From positions 93,056,233 to 93,120,232 of the forward strand of contig OY804588.1 of NCBI GenBank assembly GCA_963680875.1: DNA of 64,000 nt. The letters are read 5' to 3'. This DNA is from Bathymodiolus brooksi (Eukaryota; Mollusca; Bivalvia; Mytilida; Modiolidae). Under the pieces are notes generated by a model, which saw only the letters and a program-made list of their open reading frames with translations, searched no databases and was not told the DNA's origin. Each line of letters opens with the position of its first letter. Position 1 is the stretch's first letter. Positions 10,367 through 21,388 of this stretch are shown here, in pieces. Both the position numbers and the translations under genes were made by a program.

Positions 10367-10812
10367 TGTGGCGGGCCGTTTTTTTTTAATGAGTTTGGGT
10401 ATTATACCGTTTTCAACAATATTTTGACAGTGCTATTTGATACATTTACCAATAATGTCTCATTTTTATATTTATTTTTATTTCTAATTTAACATTTATT
10501 TAAATGTGTAGCCCTATTGTATATTTATATTATTGTTATTGTACTTTTATTAATTTGTATGTAGGATTTCCATTCTTTTATGCATGTAGTTTCATATGTG
10601 CATCTTCTGGTTCTTTTGTGCCGTACATGGACCGTCAAAAACTTTTTTTTGAAATTTGAAAAGTCGCTTTATTGTTTCGAGATTTTATTTAATTAGACAT
10701 TGATAAAGTTCCTCGGTGGGACGAAAATTTTGTCATTCAACGAAGTGTTTAATTCTTTATCACTTTGTTTTGTGTACTTGGTGTTGTTTTACAAACCATT
10801 TTAGACGTTTAT
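10358..10812 (-). repeat. Right arm of the Penelope-like element inverted repeat
   Basis: This is the reverse complement of the left arm. It begins at the edge of the recognisable RT coding region and ends at TTAGACGTTTAT. Confidence 0.9.
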
Positions 10813-10815
10813 GAT

Positions 10816-10816
<1 letters not shown>

Positions 10817-10849
<33 letters not shown>
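10817..10849. repeat. (TA)n microsatellite
   Basis: An uninterrupted TA tract of about 33 bp lies at the outer edge of the Penelope-like element, directly before the 38-bp array. Confidence 0.9.
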
Positions 10850-10852
<3 letters not shown>

Positions 10853-11542
10853 CACAGATACTAGACATTTAAATTACCCCTGATCACAGATACCGGTACT
10901 AGACATTTAAATTACCCCTGATCACAGATACTAGACATTTAAATTACCCCTGATCACAGATACTAGACATTTAAATTACCCCTGATCACAGATACTGGTA
11001 CTAGACATTTAAATTACCCCTGATCACAGATACTAGACATTTAAATTACCCCTGATCACAGATACCGGTACTAGATATTTAAATTACCCCTGATCACAGA
11101 TACCGGTACTAGACATTTAAATTACTCCTGATCACAGATACCGATACTAGACATTTAAATTACCCCTGATCACAGATACCGGTACTAGACATTTAAATTA
11201 CCCCTGATCACAGATACCGGTACTAGACATTTAAATTACCCCTGATCACAGATACCGGTACTAGACATTTAAATTACCCCTGATCACAGATACCGGTACT
11301 AGACATTTAAATTACCCCTGATCACAGATACCGGTACTAGACATTTAAATTACCCCTGATCACAGATACCGGTACTAGACATTTAAATTACCCCTGATCA
11401 CAGATACCGGTACTAGACATTTAAATTACCCCTGATCACAGATACCGGTACTAGACATTTAAATTACCCCTGATCACAGATACCGGTACTAGACATTTAA
11501 ATTACCCCTGATCACAGATACCGGTACTAGACATTTAAATTA
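10850..11542 (+). repeat. 38-bp tandem array with a 32-bp variant, about 19 copies
   Basis: The unit is GATCACAGATACCGGTACTA followed by GACATTTAAATTACCCCT. A shorter 32-bp form lacks CCGGTA or its equivalent and is concentrated in the first third of the array. The last eight or so copies are almost identical, so amplification of the long form is the more recent event. Confidence 0.93.
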
Positions 11543-11642
11543 ATCACTTTTAAGAGATATAAGAAAGGTAGATTACATTTCTACAAGTGTAGTACATGTG
11601 TACTAAGAGTTACAGACACACACTTGGCAGTAGACAACAGAA

Positions 11643-13460
11643 AGAAATCTATATAATTATGTCAACTTGTGTAGGTTGTTTGTTTTGTTGAGAAATCTAT
11701 ATAATATGTCAACTTGTGTAGGTTGTTTGTTTTGTTGAGAAATCTATATAATATGTCAACTTGTGTAGGTTGTTTGTTTTGTTGAGAAATCTATATTATT
11801 AGTCAACTTGTGTAGGTTGTTTGTTTTGTTGAGAAATCTATATAATTATGTCAACTTGTGTAGGTTGTTTGTTTTGTTGAGAAATCTATATAATTATGTC
11901 AACTTGTGTAGGTTGTTTGTTTTGTTGAGAAATCTATATAATTATGTCAACTTGTGTAGGTTGTTTGTTTTGTTGAGAAATCTATATAATTATGTCAACT
12001 TGTGTAGGTTGTTTGTTTTGTTGAGAAATCTATATAATTATGTCAACTTGTGTAGGTTGTTTGTTTTGTTGGGAAATCTATATAATTATGTCAACTTGTG
12101 TAGGTTGTTTGTTTTGTTGAGAAATCTATATAATTATGTCAACTTGTGTAGGTTGTTTGTTTTGTTGAGAAATCTATATAATTAATGTCAACTTGTGTAG
12201 GTTGTTTGTTTTGTTTAGAAATCTACATTATTATGTCAACTTGTGTAGGTTGTTTGTTTTGTTGAGAAATCTATATAATATGTCAACTTGTGTAGGTTGT
12301 TTGTTTTGTTGAGAAATCTATATAATTATGTCAACTTGTGTAGGTTGTTTGTTTTGTTGGGAAATCTATATTATTATGTCAACTTGTGTAGGTTGTTTGT
12401 TTTGTTGAGAAATCTATGTTATTATGTCAACTTGCGTAGGTTGTTTGTTTTGTTGAGAAATCTATGTTATTATGTCAACTTGTGTAGGTTGTTTGTTTTG
12501 TTGAGAAATCTATATAATTATGTCAACTTGTGTAGGTTGTTTGTTTTGTTGAGAAATCTATATAATATGTCAACTTGTGTAGGTTGTTTGTTTTGTTGAG
12601 AAATCTATATAATTATGTCAACTTGTGTAGGTTGTTTGTTTTGTTGGGAAATCTATATTATTATGTCAACTTGTGTAGGTTGTTTGTTTTGTTGAGAAAT
12701 CTATGTTATTATGTCAACTTGCGTAGGTTGTTTGTTTTGTTGAGAAATCTATGTTATTATGTCAACTTGTGTAGGTTGTTTGTTTTGTTGAGAAATATAT
12801 ATAATATGTCAACTTGTGTAGGTTGTTTGTTTTGTTGAGAAATCTATATAATATGTCAACTTGTGTAGGTTGTTTGTTTTGTTGAGAAATCTATATTATT
12901 ATGTCAACTTGTGTAGGTTGTTTGTTTTGTTGGGAAATCTATATTATTATGTCAACTTGTGTAGGTTGTTTGTTTTGTTGAGAAATCTATATTATTATGT
13001 CAACTTGTGTAGGTTGTTTGTTTTGTTGAGAAATCTATATTATTATGTCAACTTGTGTAGGTTGTTTGTTTTGTTGAGAAATCTATGTTATTATGTCAAC
13101 TTGTGTAGGTTGTTTGTTTTGTTGAGAAATCTATATTATTATGTCAACTTGTGTAGGTTGTTTGTTTTGTTGAGAAATCTATATTATTATGTCAACTTGT
13201 GTAGGTTGTTTGTTTTGTTGAGAAATCTATATTATTATGTCCCTTGTGTAGGTTGTTTGTTTTGTTGAGAAATCTATATAATTATGTCAACTTGTGTAGG
13301 TTGTTTGTTTTGTTGAGAAATCTATATTATTATGTCAACTTGTGTAGGTTGTTTGTTTTGTTGAGAAATCTATATTATTATGTCAACTTGTGTAGGTTGT
13401 TTGTTTTGTTGAGAAATCTATATTATTATGTCAACTTGTGTAGGTTGTTTGTTTTGTTGA
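11643..13460 (+). repeat. 48-bp tandem array with 46-bp variants, about 38 copies
   Basis: The unit is GTCAACTTGTGTAGGTTG, then TTTGTTTTGTTGAGAAATC, then TATATAATTAT. Because 48 is divisible by 3, several frames of 87-135 codons stay open, reading CRLFVLLRNLYNYVNL. They break wherever a 46- or 47-bp unit occurs. A 287-bp higher-order block is duplicated: the rare TTGCGTAGG variant recurs at about 12432 and 12719. There is no evidence of coding. Confidence 0.93.
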
Positions 13461-13499
13461 CCATTACCGTTTACCTTCTTTTTTACAATCTATTATGCC

Positions 13500-13760
13500 C
13501 GATTTGATTTGATTTATTGTGTTTAATGCCACTCGGCAATATTTCAGCTATGTCATGGCGACCAGTTTTAGTGGTGGAAGAAGCCGGATAGAACCACCGA
13601 CCATGGACAAGCAACTGGGAAACTTTATCACCTGCGGCTGCGAGTCGAGTACACCCTTTTTGTAATTTACAAAGCTGGGCACGAACCCAAGCTGTGGTAG
13701 GCTTGTATGAGTTGTTAGGTAATCAAACTACCTAACTCATTGAGCCACCCGGGCCCTATA
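13500..13760 (+). repeat. Dispersed SINE-like repeat, copy 1
   Basis: It contains TTTAATGCCACTCGGCAATATTTCAG, ATGGCGACCAGTTTTAGTGGTGGA, AACTTTATCACC and GAGTCGAGTACACC in the same order as five other copies in this window (near 22858, 57150, 57707, 62998 and 63640). In better-preserved copies the 3' part carries GATTCGAAC, the complement of a pol III B box, so the element is probably tRNA-related and lies reversed here. The family name is not known to me. Confidence 0.65.
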
Positions 13761-13896
13761 TTATATCCGAAACACAATATTTCTACAAATCAAACTGATA
13801 TACAATCTTGCAAACATTACGACCAATCACTATCCTGCTACTTGAGAAAACATTTCAGACCACCCAACCAGAAGACAATTTGACAGATTCTTTATA

Positions 13897-14244
13897 AAGG
13901 GATATTAAAGCACGTTTTAACATATATTTTTTCAACTCGTGACGAAGGTTGTTTCTTTTCATTTTAATTGTAAAAACAATCCAAAAATGCTTTGCACGCC
14001 CATATAATCCCTAATATCGTGAAAATATCACTTAAAATGGTCGAAATGAATTTTTGTCCAGGAAGCAAAAATTCAATTATTGGAAAAACCGCAAGATATG
14101 ACAGAAATATCAACGAATTGTGTCACTTTTACAAAGTTTCATTGATAAAAACTGAGTTAATTTTCATAAATATCATTTATTGAACCAATTGCAAGTTTTT
14201 ATGAAATACAAAAAATTACCAAAATGAGCTTTAATATCTCTTTA
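13897..14244. mobile_element. MITE-like element with imperfect terminal inverted repeats
   Basis: The left end reads GGGATATTAAAGCACGTTTT. The right end, read on the other strand, is GAGATATTAAAGCTCATTTT. The 350-bp interior has no coding potential; the 63-codon frame at 13992-14183 is AT-rich filler. The target duplication is unclear, perhaps within TTTA/TTTAAA. Confidence 0.55.
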
Positions 14245-14265
14245 AATACATTGCAATAAATTTCA

Positions 14266-14478
14266 TCACATAGAAGACATACATTCCGGGCCTATGAGAG
14301 GGGGATTCAGCCGGTACATCGGTCCGGGGCCCAGAGAGCCAAGAAGGGGCCTGTGAATCTCTGAAGGGCCAACTTTAAAAGTAACACCTTGCTGCATTAA
14401 CTGATAATGTTTGTCACTGCTTGGTATAAAGTATATTGTTCCGCCTTGCATCATTTCTCTTGGAGGCCCTGCATACAT
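14266..14478 (-). CDS. Possible terminal coding exon of an unidentified minus-strand gene
   Basis: The 70-codon frame is rich in Gly, Pro and Met (MYAGPPREMMQGGTIYFIPS...) and ends in TGA. Its composition stands apart from the AT-rich surroundings. Directly upstream on the minus strand is TTTTGCACTTATAG, a credible splice acceptor, so this could be the last exon of a gene whose other exons lie at higher coordinates. I could not find such exons, and I do not recognise the protein family. It might also be a fragment of a processed gene or a chance frame. Confidence 0.35.
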   Translation of the reverse strand: MYAGPPREMMQGGTIYFIPSSDKHYQLMQQGVTFKVGPSEIHRPLLGSLGPGPMYRLNPPLIGPECMSSM

Positions 14479-14520
14479 CTATAAGTGCAAAATTGAAAAT
14501 TGGGCTGAATTATGAACAAT

Positions 14521-14690
14521 GTTGGATAGAAGTGTGTGGTCTGTCTTTGTCTTTAGCTGGAAAACCCATGAAAAATATTGGATAGAAGTGTGTGATCTCA
14601 CTTGGTCCTTAGCTGGAACCCACTTTATCAATATTGGAGAGAAGTGTGTGGTCTCCAACATTAAGATGAACCCATATGACCAATAGTGGT
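14521..14690 (+). repeat. Three imperfect 56-bp tandem units
   Basis: Copies of TTGGATAGAAGTGTGTGGTC start at about 14522, 14578 and 14634. Each has TTAGCTGGAA- and CCCA-like phrases downstream in the first two units. Confidence 0.6.
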
Positions 14691-14783
14691 TGATTGAATG
14701 TTGCCTAACGTCCAGCAATCAGTACATATCTATTTCAGCTATAGTCGGGAACAAGTTCAATTATATATAAAAACTATATAGAA

Positions 14784-14951
14784 ATGACTGAAGGCAGAGG
14801 CATAGGAGTGGACTGGAAATGGGGCAAGCTTAAGTGGAACAGACAGTGGGTTTTCATGACTGTCAAGCAAAAAGATGAAGGGCTATGCAGAGTGAAGCGC
14901 GATTCGACCACAGCAGCATGTTGCATTGAAAGTTATGCTAAGAGCAAGTGA
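14784..14951 (+). other. Small open frame of 55 codons, coding status uncertain
   Basis: The frame starts ATGACTGAAGGCAG and ends TGA. It encodes a Trp- and Lys-rich peptide (VDWKWGKLKWNRQWVF). Its base composition is less AT-rich than the flanks. It matches no family I know and has no visible splice context. It is listed only because it stands out from the surrounding sequence. Confidence 0.15.
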
Positions 14952-16904
14952 GGATACAATACAGTGTTGGACACAGTAATATTCTAGACTCCTTGTATTT
15001 TGGACATTTGTCTTGTTTTATTATTTCAACTTTTCAAGTATGAAACATGTTTTCCAAATTCCAAATATGAGAAATTTTGGAATTTGGACCCCTTTTCGAC
15101 ATAAAATAGCAAAAAAATGTGGTCCATCTACAACCCATGGAAAAAAATGGAAAATTTTGAAGTGTTCCCCTTTTGGGTCCCTTTATATCAAAAACGGTAA
15201 TAGATACATAATAGCGCTATCCATTTTCTGAAAGGGGTTTTCCTAAGGAATTCATTAAGAAAAAAACAACAAAAGCAGATGAAAAATAATAAATGTCAAT
15301 TTTTGTACCTTAAGGCTTCTTTGATTTTGAAACGGATAGGGTTATAATACCCAAATCAAAATCAACCGTTATTCAGTGCCAATTGATCATTGTGTTCAAA
15401 ATTCATAAGAATCCGTCAATGTACATCATTCTGCCGTCTGCAGACGCATGACAACAGCGCCATAAAATAATACGACCGCAACAATTTTGCAGTCGTATAA
15501 AAACTGTCTGTTGGTGTCAACGCATACCCTTATTATACCACTTATACCATTGGCTAACTTGACAATAGTATTTTTATTTTGCTACCATGCTAAAATAACA
15601 GTTTTATTTTATTTGTTTAATTCGAAACAACGGGGGAGGGGTAAACACATAGTTTACACCCTTCTCATTCATGAATTCAGTTCAGAGTGCGGAGTAAATA
15701 CACATTAGAATATACAAGTACAAAAGTTAGAGAAAACCGACGGGGCAATCAAGAATGAACAGTCCAGAGACACTGGCAACATTGGGCACACAAGATACAG
15801 GAAAAGACAAACAAAACAAATAAACACAACACAACACAGAAAACTAAAGAGGAGCAACAAGAGCCCCATTAAAAACCGAGGTTGAAAGCTTGTGCTTTGC
15901 GTACGGTAAACAGTTTCTGTCTTATAAGACACCTCTTGTTTAAACAGTTATGGTAAAAAAATTCCACCAATATCAACGAAACGAACCTCTTACCTCAATT
16001 CATTATATACACAACAAAAGACATGACATCAAAAACATTGGGTCCAACAGGTTCAAGATAACGACCGTTAGTAAAAACAGAATTTACCCGGGGCATGACT
16101 TTTGCTGAACACTAATACTTTTTCCGTTTTATTCATTGCCTACAGATGAGAGATACAAGCTCGTGGAAGCCTCTGGTTTTACAGAAAGGTCGACTGAACT
16201 TAATCAATCTAATTATCAATTGATCCCCTTTTCTGATATATTGCGAATTACTACACCTCATCTGGCAATGTGCAAAATTGAAGCAAGCAACGGAACAGCG
16301 CATTGAATGCTGGTCTGCATCTCAAAATTACCATGTGGAATTCAACAATATGTTGATAACTTGTAGGTATTGGTTTGGGTTGAAAATATACATTTGAAGA
16401 TTTGTTCACCTATGTAAAGTCATTTTCCTATATGGTAAACAACCGAGCGAAACACTGTCTTCATAAGAAATACAATATTGATTCAATTTGATTTCAGAAA
16501 AGGGGGAGCAAGTAAGAGATCTGATTTTAATCAGACTGAATATTGTTGTGGACGTCTATCAACGGCCGACATACAGTACATACTTATTTTTATCATATCT
16601 AGGAACAAGGCCATGCACTTTCTCTTCAACAAATCTTTTATACAAACTAACGGTATCCTTTTCTATAATGGTATTTGTTTTTTTTCTTTTATGTAACTGT
16701 GACATGATCCCATTAATGTACACGTACCGTCAATTTTTACGAATGGCAAAGCTAACCCCATTGACGCCTGAAACGTGAATAAAGGGGGAAAACAGGATTC
16801 GGTGCCCATTAAGTTGTTCTATCCAGTGAATGCGATTTCATAGATATTTGTTTTTATGTTGACAGACTTGCAATCTCTATAGATTCATTGGACTTGCAAT
16901 AATT
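14952..16904. other. Unassigned intergenic sequence
   Basis: I see no supportable gene. Short frames at 15013-15231, 15487-15708 and 16478-16778 have low-complexity or AT-driven content. The 15700-15950 stretch is A-rich with CAACACAACAC patches and may be an old dispersed repeat. Confidence 0.4.
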
Positions 16905-18002
16905 ATGTCCCCCAAACAAAGTTTGGAAGACATATTGTGTTTGCTCCGTTTTTTATTATTATTCTTCTTCTTCTTCTTTCTTTCTTCTGCCAAAAGTTTA
17001 TCCGACACATTTCTCGGCGACTACTGAACGGAAATCAATGAAACTTCACAGGAATGTTAAGCACTATGAGAAGATGTGCAGGATACTTTCGGAATTTTCA
17101 AAATGGCCACCGTTGCCATGGAAACGGCCAAAAAGCTAAAAAATTGAAAAACACAAAAATGATCATAGCAGGTTACTCGCCAAACAGAAATTGAAGAAAC
17201 TTGATAGGAACAACATCCACATCTAGTGGAACGAGATAAGCCAACAAAATCGGAATCGGTTGGACAAACTTTGCCACAGTTGCCATGGAAACAAAAAAGG
17301 GAAGGATTTAAAAAAAAATTGGAATCCTTTCATCAAGCTTCATGAAACTTTGTAGGAATATCCACCGTAGTGTGTGGCAGCTTTTGGGGTTGAAAAAATT
17401 TCAAAATGGCGGCCGTTGTCATGGTAACCAAGGTACAAAATGGCCGCCAAATACAAAAATCCTCCGATTTAGGCGAAATTTGGTTTCCAAGTAGATTATG
17501 ATGTTGCGAATTGACATTCATCGTTGGTTGGCTATGGCGGCCATTTTGAATCCAAAATGGCCACCAAAATAAAAAAAATCCTCCGATTTGGGCGAAATTT
17601 GGTTTCCAAGTAGATTATGATGTTGCGAATTGATATCTATCGTTGGTTTGCTATGGCGGCCATTTTGAATCCAAAATGCCCGCCAAAATACAAAAATCCT
17701 CCGATTTGGGCGAAATTTGGTTTCCAAGTAGATTTTGATGTTGGGAATTGATATCCATGGTTTGGGAGCCATATTATGATCCACTTTGTAGGAATATCCA
17801 CCGTAGTATGTGGCAGCTTTGGGGGGGGGGGGGGGGGGGTTGAACAAATTCAAAATGGCTGCCGTTGCCATGGTAGCCAAGGTACAAAATGCCTATAGAC
17901 ATGATAGAGTCAAAAACTGGGCTCTATTTATTTCTTGCTATCTGTTCTCACACTATTCTTCATTCATACCACTAGTGCTTGTATTGTTCGTTTGGGGGAC
18001 AT
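16905..18002. mobile_element. Non-autonomous DNA element with ATGTCCCCCAAAC ends
   Basis: The left end ATGTCCCCCAAAC (16905) is mirrored by GTTTGGGGGACAT at the right end (17990-18002), giving 13-bp inverted ends. The interior has about 118-bp tandem modules, each with CCTCCGATTT near 17461, 17580 and 17698, plus repeated AATGGCGGCC phrases. A run of 19 G lies at 17821-17839. The frames on the minus strand at 17333-17880 follow the modules and are not genes. No transposase is present. Confidence 0.6.
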
Positions 18003-18912
18003 TTGTAACGCTCTGCGTTACAGTAACCAATATTTTCATGTAGGATTATTTGCAACAATTGCGTTGTCGGAACAATCATGATATGAGGGTGTCTGAATGA
18101 ATGGGATGTCGGAAAATTGGGGTTTCGTCCGGGAAAAATGGAATGTCGGAAGGATGGGGTGTCGGGAAAATCGTGATGTTGTCGGAATAGCGGGGTGTAC
18201 ACACAGAACAGAAACACATGTTTTTACGACTAGAAAACTCTTGTTTGGAATCGGGTAGCGCTACAACTGTTATAAGATCCACTTTGAAATTAAAATGCAG
18301 AATTTATCATATAACCAAGGATTTGTATAGTAAAACTATTTCGGCTTTTTCTTTGCTTTTTTTTCTCGTGCTTTTTGTTTGTTTTGCTTTGCTTTGTTTT
18401 GTATTTGTTTGTATTTGTAAAAAGTTCTGTTATCGTTTGTTTAGTTTTGTTCTGATATTTTTTTCGGTGGCGTTCTTTTAAAAAAAATAATGCATGTGAG
18501 TCATAAAAATGTAACTTCTATTTTTCTACTAGTTTTATTTCTTAACACATTTCCAGTCATTAACAGAAATAGGTTAATGAGTAACATCCTGCTGTAAATG
18601 TGTCATATTCCTAAACTGGCAACCAGTCTTATTTTTCAAATAAAGTTACCTCCCATGTTTAATTTGCAGATCTAGTATTTTTTATGCACAATGTATTCAT
18701 TATGCATTTTCATACTTATAGACTTTATATTAGATTTTAATCTGTATATTTTCAGTATTTTGTTATTAAATCTTTGAATAATATCATGAATATTAATAAA
18801 TTTGACATAATATTTATCTATTATTATTTAATGATATAAGGGGCCTCGCATAATCATTTTTGTCCGCCATGAAATAAACTTCATTTAGAACAAACAGACG
18901 GAAGTAACGAAA
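18003..18912 (+). promoter_or_regulatory. Upstream region and 5' UTR of dynamin
   Basis: AT-rich sequence leads to the dynamin start. A degenerate GGATGTCGG-type short repeat occupies about 18076-18200. I see no convincing TATA box or initiator, and the transcription start cannot be placed. The last 70 bases before the ATG become more GC-balanced, which would fit a transcribed leader. Confidence 0.3.
18869..18877 (+). promoter_or_regulatory. Minimal upstream ORF (Met-Lys-stop) ahead of dynamin
   Basis: ATGAAATAA lies 35 nt before the dynamin ATG and is preceded by GTCCGCC, a strong Kozak-like context. If transcription starts upstream of it, ribosomes would meet this two-codon frame first and would have to reinitiate or scan past it. 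Whether it is in the mRNA is unknown. Confidence 0.4.
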
Positions 18913-19076
18913 ATGTCAGGAAACGTTGGCATGGAGCAGCTTATTCCAATAGTGAATAAGCTGCAAGATGCTTTTTCTTCCCTAGGTACACCTTTGTCCC
19001 TGGATTTACCCCAAATCGCAGTAGTAGGAAGTCAGAGTGCTGGAAAAAGTAGTGTCCTGGAAAACTTCGTTGGAAG
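18913..19076 (+). CDS. DNM: Dynamin GTPase, coding exon 1
   Basis: Classical dynamin is a large self-assembling GTPase that wraps the necks of budding endocytic vesicles and drives membrane fission. This exon encodes residues 1-54 and the first two bases of codon 55. It begins [20 protein letters not shown], the typical dynamin N-terminus. It holds the G1/P-loop GSQSAGKS at 39-46, with the phosphate-binding Lys at 45, and ends in VLENFVG. The start context is AACGAAAATG with A at -3. The donor GTTAGA follows at 19077. Exon phases join cleanly to the next four exons to give 228 codons, all in the G domain. The stalk, pleckstrin-homology, GED and proline-rich parts lie beyond the window. Vertebrates have DNM1-3 while invertebrates usually have one gene, so no paralogue number is given. 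The short open frame running on into the intron to 19098 is an artefact. Confidence 0.93.
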
Positions 19077-19836
19077 GTTAGAACCGATATTGTGTTAGAA
19101 ATGTATTGCCATGTATACGTAGTATCTCCATATATAAAACTGTAGAAACAAGGATAGAATATCGGTAGTCATTATTTCAGTTTGTTCAACTTAACACTAG
19201 TGAATAATAACGGTAAACATTTTAAAATTTCGAAAAGGGGGCGTCAATCATTTAAACATCAACATTTATTATATAACTAAGAACTGTGTATTGAAAACTT
19301 GTATGAAAATTGAATATGTTCTGGTGTAAGCTAAGGCTTTGCTCATTGTGGAATCGGAAAGATTGTATTTGATGGGTTGGGAATAGGGTACGATAATATG
19401 CCAGAGAGCGGTTCTGTACTTATTGGAAGAAGAAGGGTAGTTTTTAAATAAAAGATGAGGGGTCCAGATTATTTTGGTGTCTAGAACCACAGGTACTTGA
19501 CACTATATCAATAAAAATTAAATACCGTCAATGTGCAATGTAAAAAGAGAAGGCTTTCAAAGCAAAAATCAGCTAAAATGTAAACAAACCGGCTTATTTT
19601 TTCGTGGACGGTTTTCACAAGTTTTTAAACTGCTATATTTTTGGACATAGGACTACCTAATGTCTTCTTAGCTACATTATTTATTGGATTGCAGACAACA
19701 TTGGTAAAAGCCACTTTTGTCATGCTGCTGCTGAAAGACCATCTCCATCACTGACTGACCACGATTGTGTTGTCCGCACCAAATATCTAAATATGATATA
19801 TGAAATTCAAATAAAAAGAGTTTTTCATTATATGTT

Positions 19837-21117
19837 CAGGGGTTTCAAAGTGGGCCGGTACCCGGTACTTTTACCCGTCGGAGATCGTGTATAGTACCGG
19901 CAGAAATTACTGAACCCCCCAAAATTAGCGGTGCCGGTGGTCAAAACCACAAGTATGATGGTCGATAGGCTTGTGGAATATTTTTCATAAAAATTTAATG
20001 ATCACGTCAATTGCTGAATTCTCGCATTCAAATCGAACAACTGCGTCACGACCAAGTTGATGGGATATTCCCTGTTTTAAAAATAACTTTACCTTAGAAT
20101 CGTAAATAGCAGTTTGCGCATGCGGTAAATAGATATATTTTCGCCCCAATATCTTTTCATCCTTGTGTAAAACTCGGACCGGAACAAAGCTGACATCATT
20201 TCAAAATAAAAAATGACCGATTACAAATTATGTTCAAACACAATTTAGTGTAATCTGCAGTAATATAAGTATGATCATTATGTATTATGAATATATGACT
20301 ACACAATATTTTGTGTGATTTTTTTTATCCATTTAAAACCCAGGGTAGAATCAGTCTGGGGCGTACTGTCTTGTTGCTTAACTCCGTCCATATTGTTTAA
20401 CTTCCGGTATAAAAAGAATAAAAACCTATGGCTAATTTATTTACATATTTTGACGGGGCCCTACCGCGGTTGTTCACAGAAATGAAAGTGTGCTGAAAAA
20501 CATTTTTAAAAGGGGGTACGAGGAGATAAGGGATAGAAAATTACTAGAAATCTTGAAAAAGGACCGGAAATGGCTCAAATACGAATTACATTGTAATGTC
20601 AAAACGCCGGCTCCACTTGTTTTCCAAAATAATTTAACTTTTGTGATTGAAATGTTAATAAATGTCTTCCCACGAATCGTTTTTGTTCGAACATTTTTTT
20701 TGCACATAAGTCGTGAAAGTAACAATATATTTTGTTTTTGTTTAATTATATTTGTATTGATCTATTAAAATTATAAATTTTATTAAAGATTGATGATTGC
20801 AAATTAAATTTATCGCTATATGTTTCATTAATTATGACACTTATATGTCTTGATCCGTGCCATTGGTCTTTGATGATTTTAATTACTGGTAATAAAGTAA
20901 AAAAAACACACAAGCCAAGGTATTGTGAAAAAGAAAAGGACAAAGCCAACAAAAGAATTTTGAGGAGTTGAAGCTTTGATAACAATGGCTTGGTCAAGCC
21001 TAGCTGCGGAACCGTAGCTCTTTATGGTCCTTTTGGTTTTTTTTTAAGATATGGCAGACTATCTATGAATAATCTTGGCTGAAGTCTGTAAACTGAAATA
21101 TTCAATAAAGAAATTGG

Positions 21118-21149
<32 letters not shown>

Positions 21150-21388
21150 AATCCAGGCATTATGCATGGTCTTCAGTCTTGGTGAAATCTGAACTCTAAA
21201 GTTAATGGGATTTTTCTTTCAAAAACACTTAATGTTTTGCAATCTCTGAAGTACATTTTTTGGTCTACAAAATGCTAGATTTCAGGAGCTTCCGCCCCCT
21301 GGACCCCTTACGGCCCTCAGCCTAATTTTTTAGGTACCTCCTAAAATTTAAGAAGTACCTCCTATTATAAAAAACTTTGAAACCCCTG
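19837..21388. mobile_element. hAT-like non-autonomous element
   Basis: Ends CAGGGGTTTCAAAGT (19837) and ACTTTGAAACCCCTG (to 21388) are inverted repeats of the form typical for hAT transposons. TATGTT flanks both ends (19831-19836 and 21389-21394), a likely 6-bp remnant of a target duplication. The 1.55-kb interior lacks a transposase and holds a run of 29 G at 21121-21149. Its subterminal sequence CGGTACCCGGTACTTTTACC is closely matched by the MITE at 56020-56197. Confidence 0.6.

Larger units (their letters stand above)
8009..10812 (-). mobile_element. Penelope-like retroelement with inverted terminal arms
   Basis: The 2.8-kb unit consists of a reverse transcriptase/GIY-YIG endonuclease gene on the minus strand, bracketed by arms of about 450 bp (8009-8461 and 10358-10812) that are reverse complements of each other. 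Penelope-like elements are known to carry LTR-like repeats in direct or inverted orientation, which fits. The right end abuts a (TA)n microsatellite. The conserved N-terminal extension of the family is missing, because the coding similarity stops at the right arm, so the copy is 5' truncated. Two frameshifts make it non-functional. Confidence 0.88.

Noticed and set aside
11808..13507. Membrane-like repetitive proteins from the 48-bp array
   Set aside because: The Leu/Val/Phe-rich repeats come from a T-rich 48-bp unit whose length is divisible by 3. The frames stop wherever a 46- or 47-bp unit occurs.
17333..17880. Minus-strand open frames in the 17-kb region
   Set aside because: They follow the 118-bp modules of a non-autonomous DNA element and contain no known domain.
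20474..20997. Overlapping open frames on both strands around 20.5-21.0 kb
   Set aside because: They are AT-rich, of low complexity and without motifs, and lie inside the hAT-like element within dynamin intron 1.
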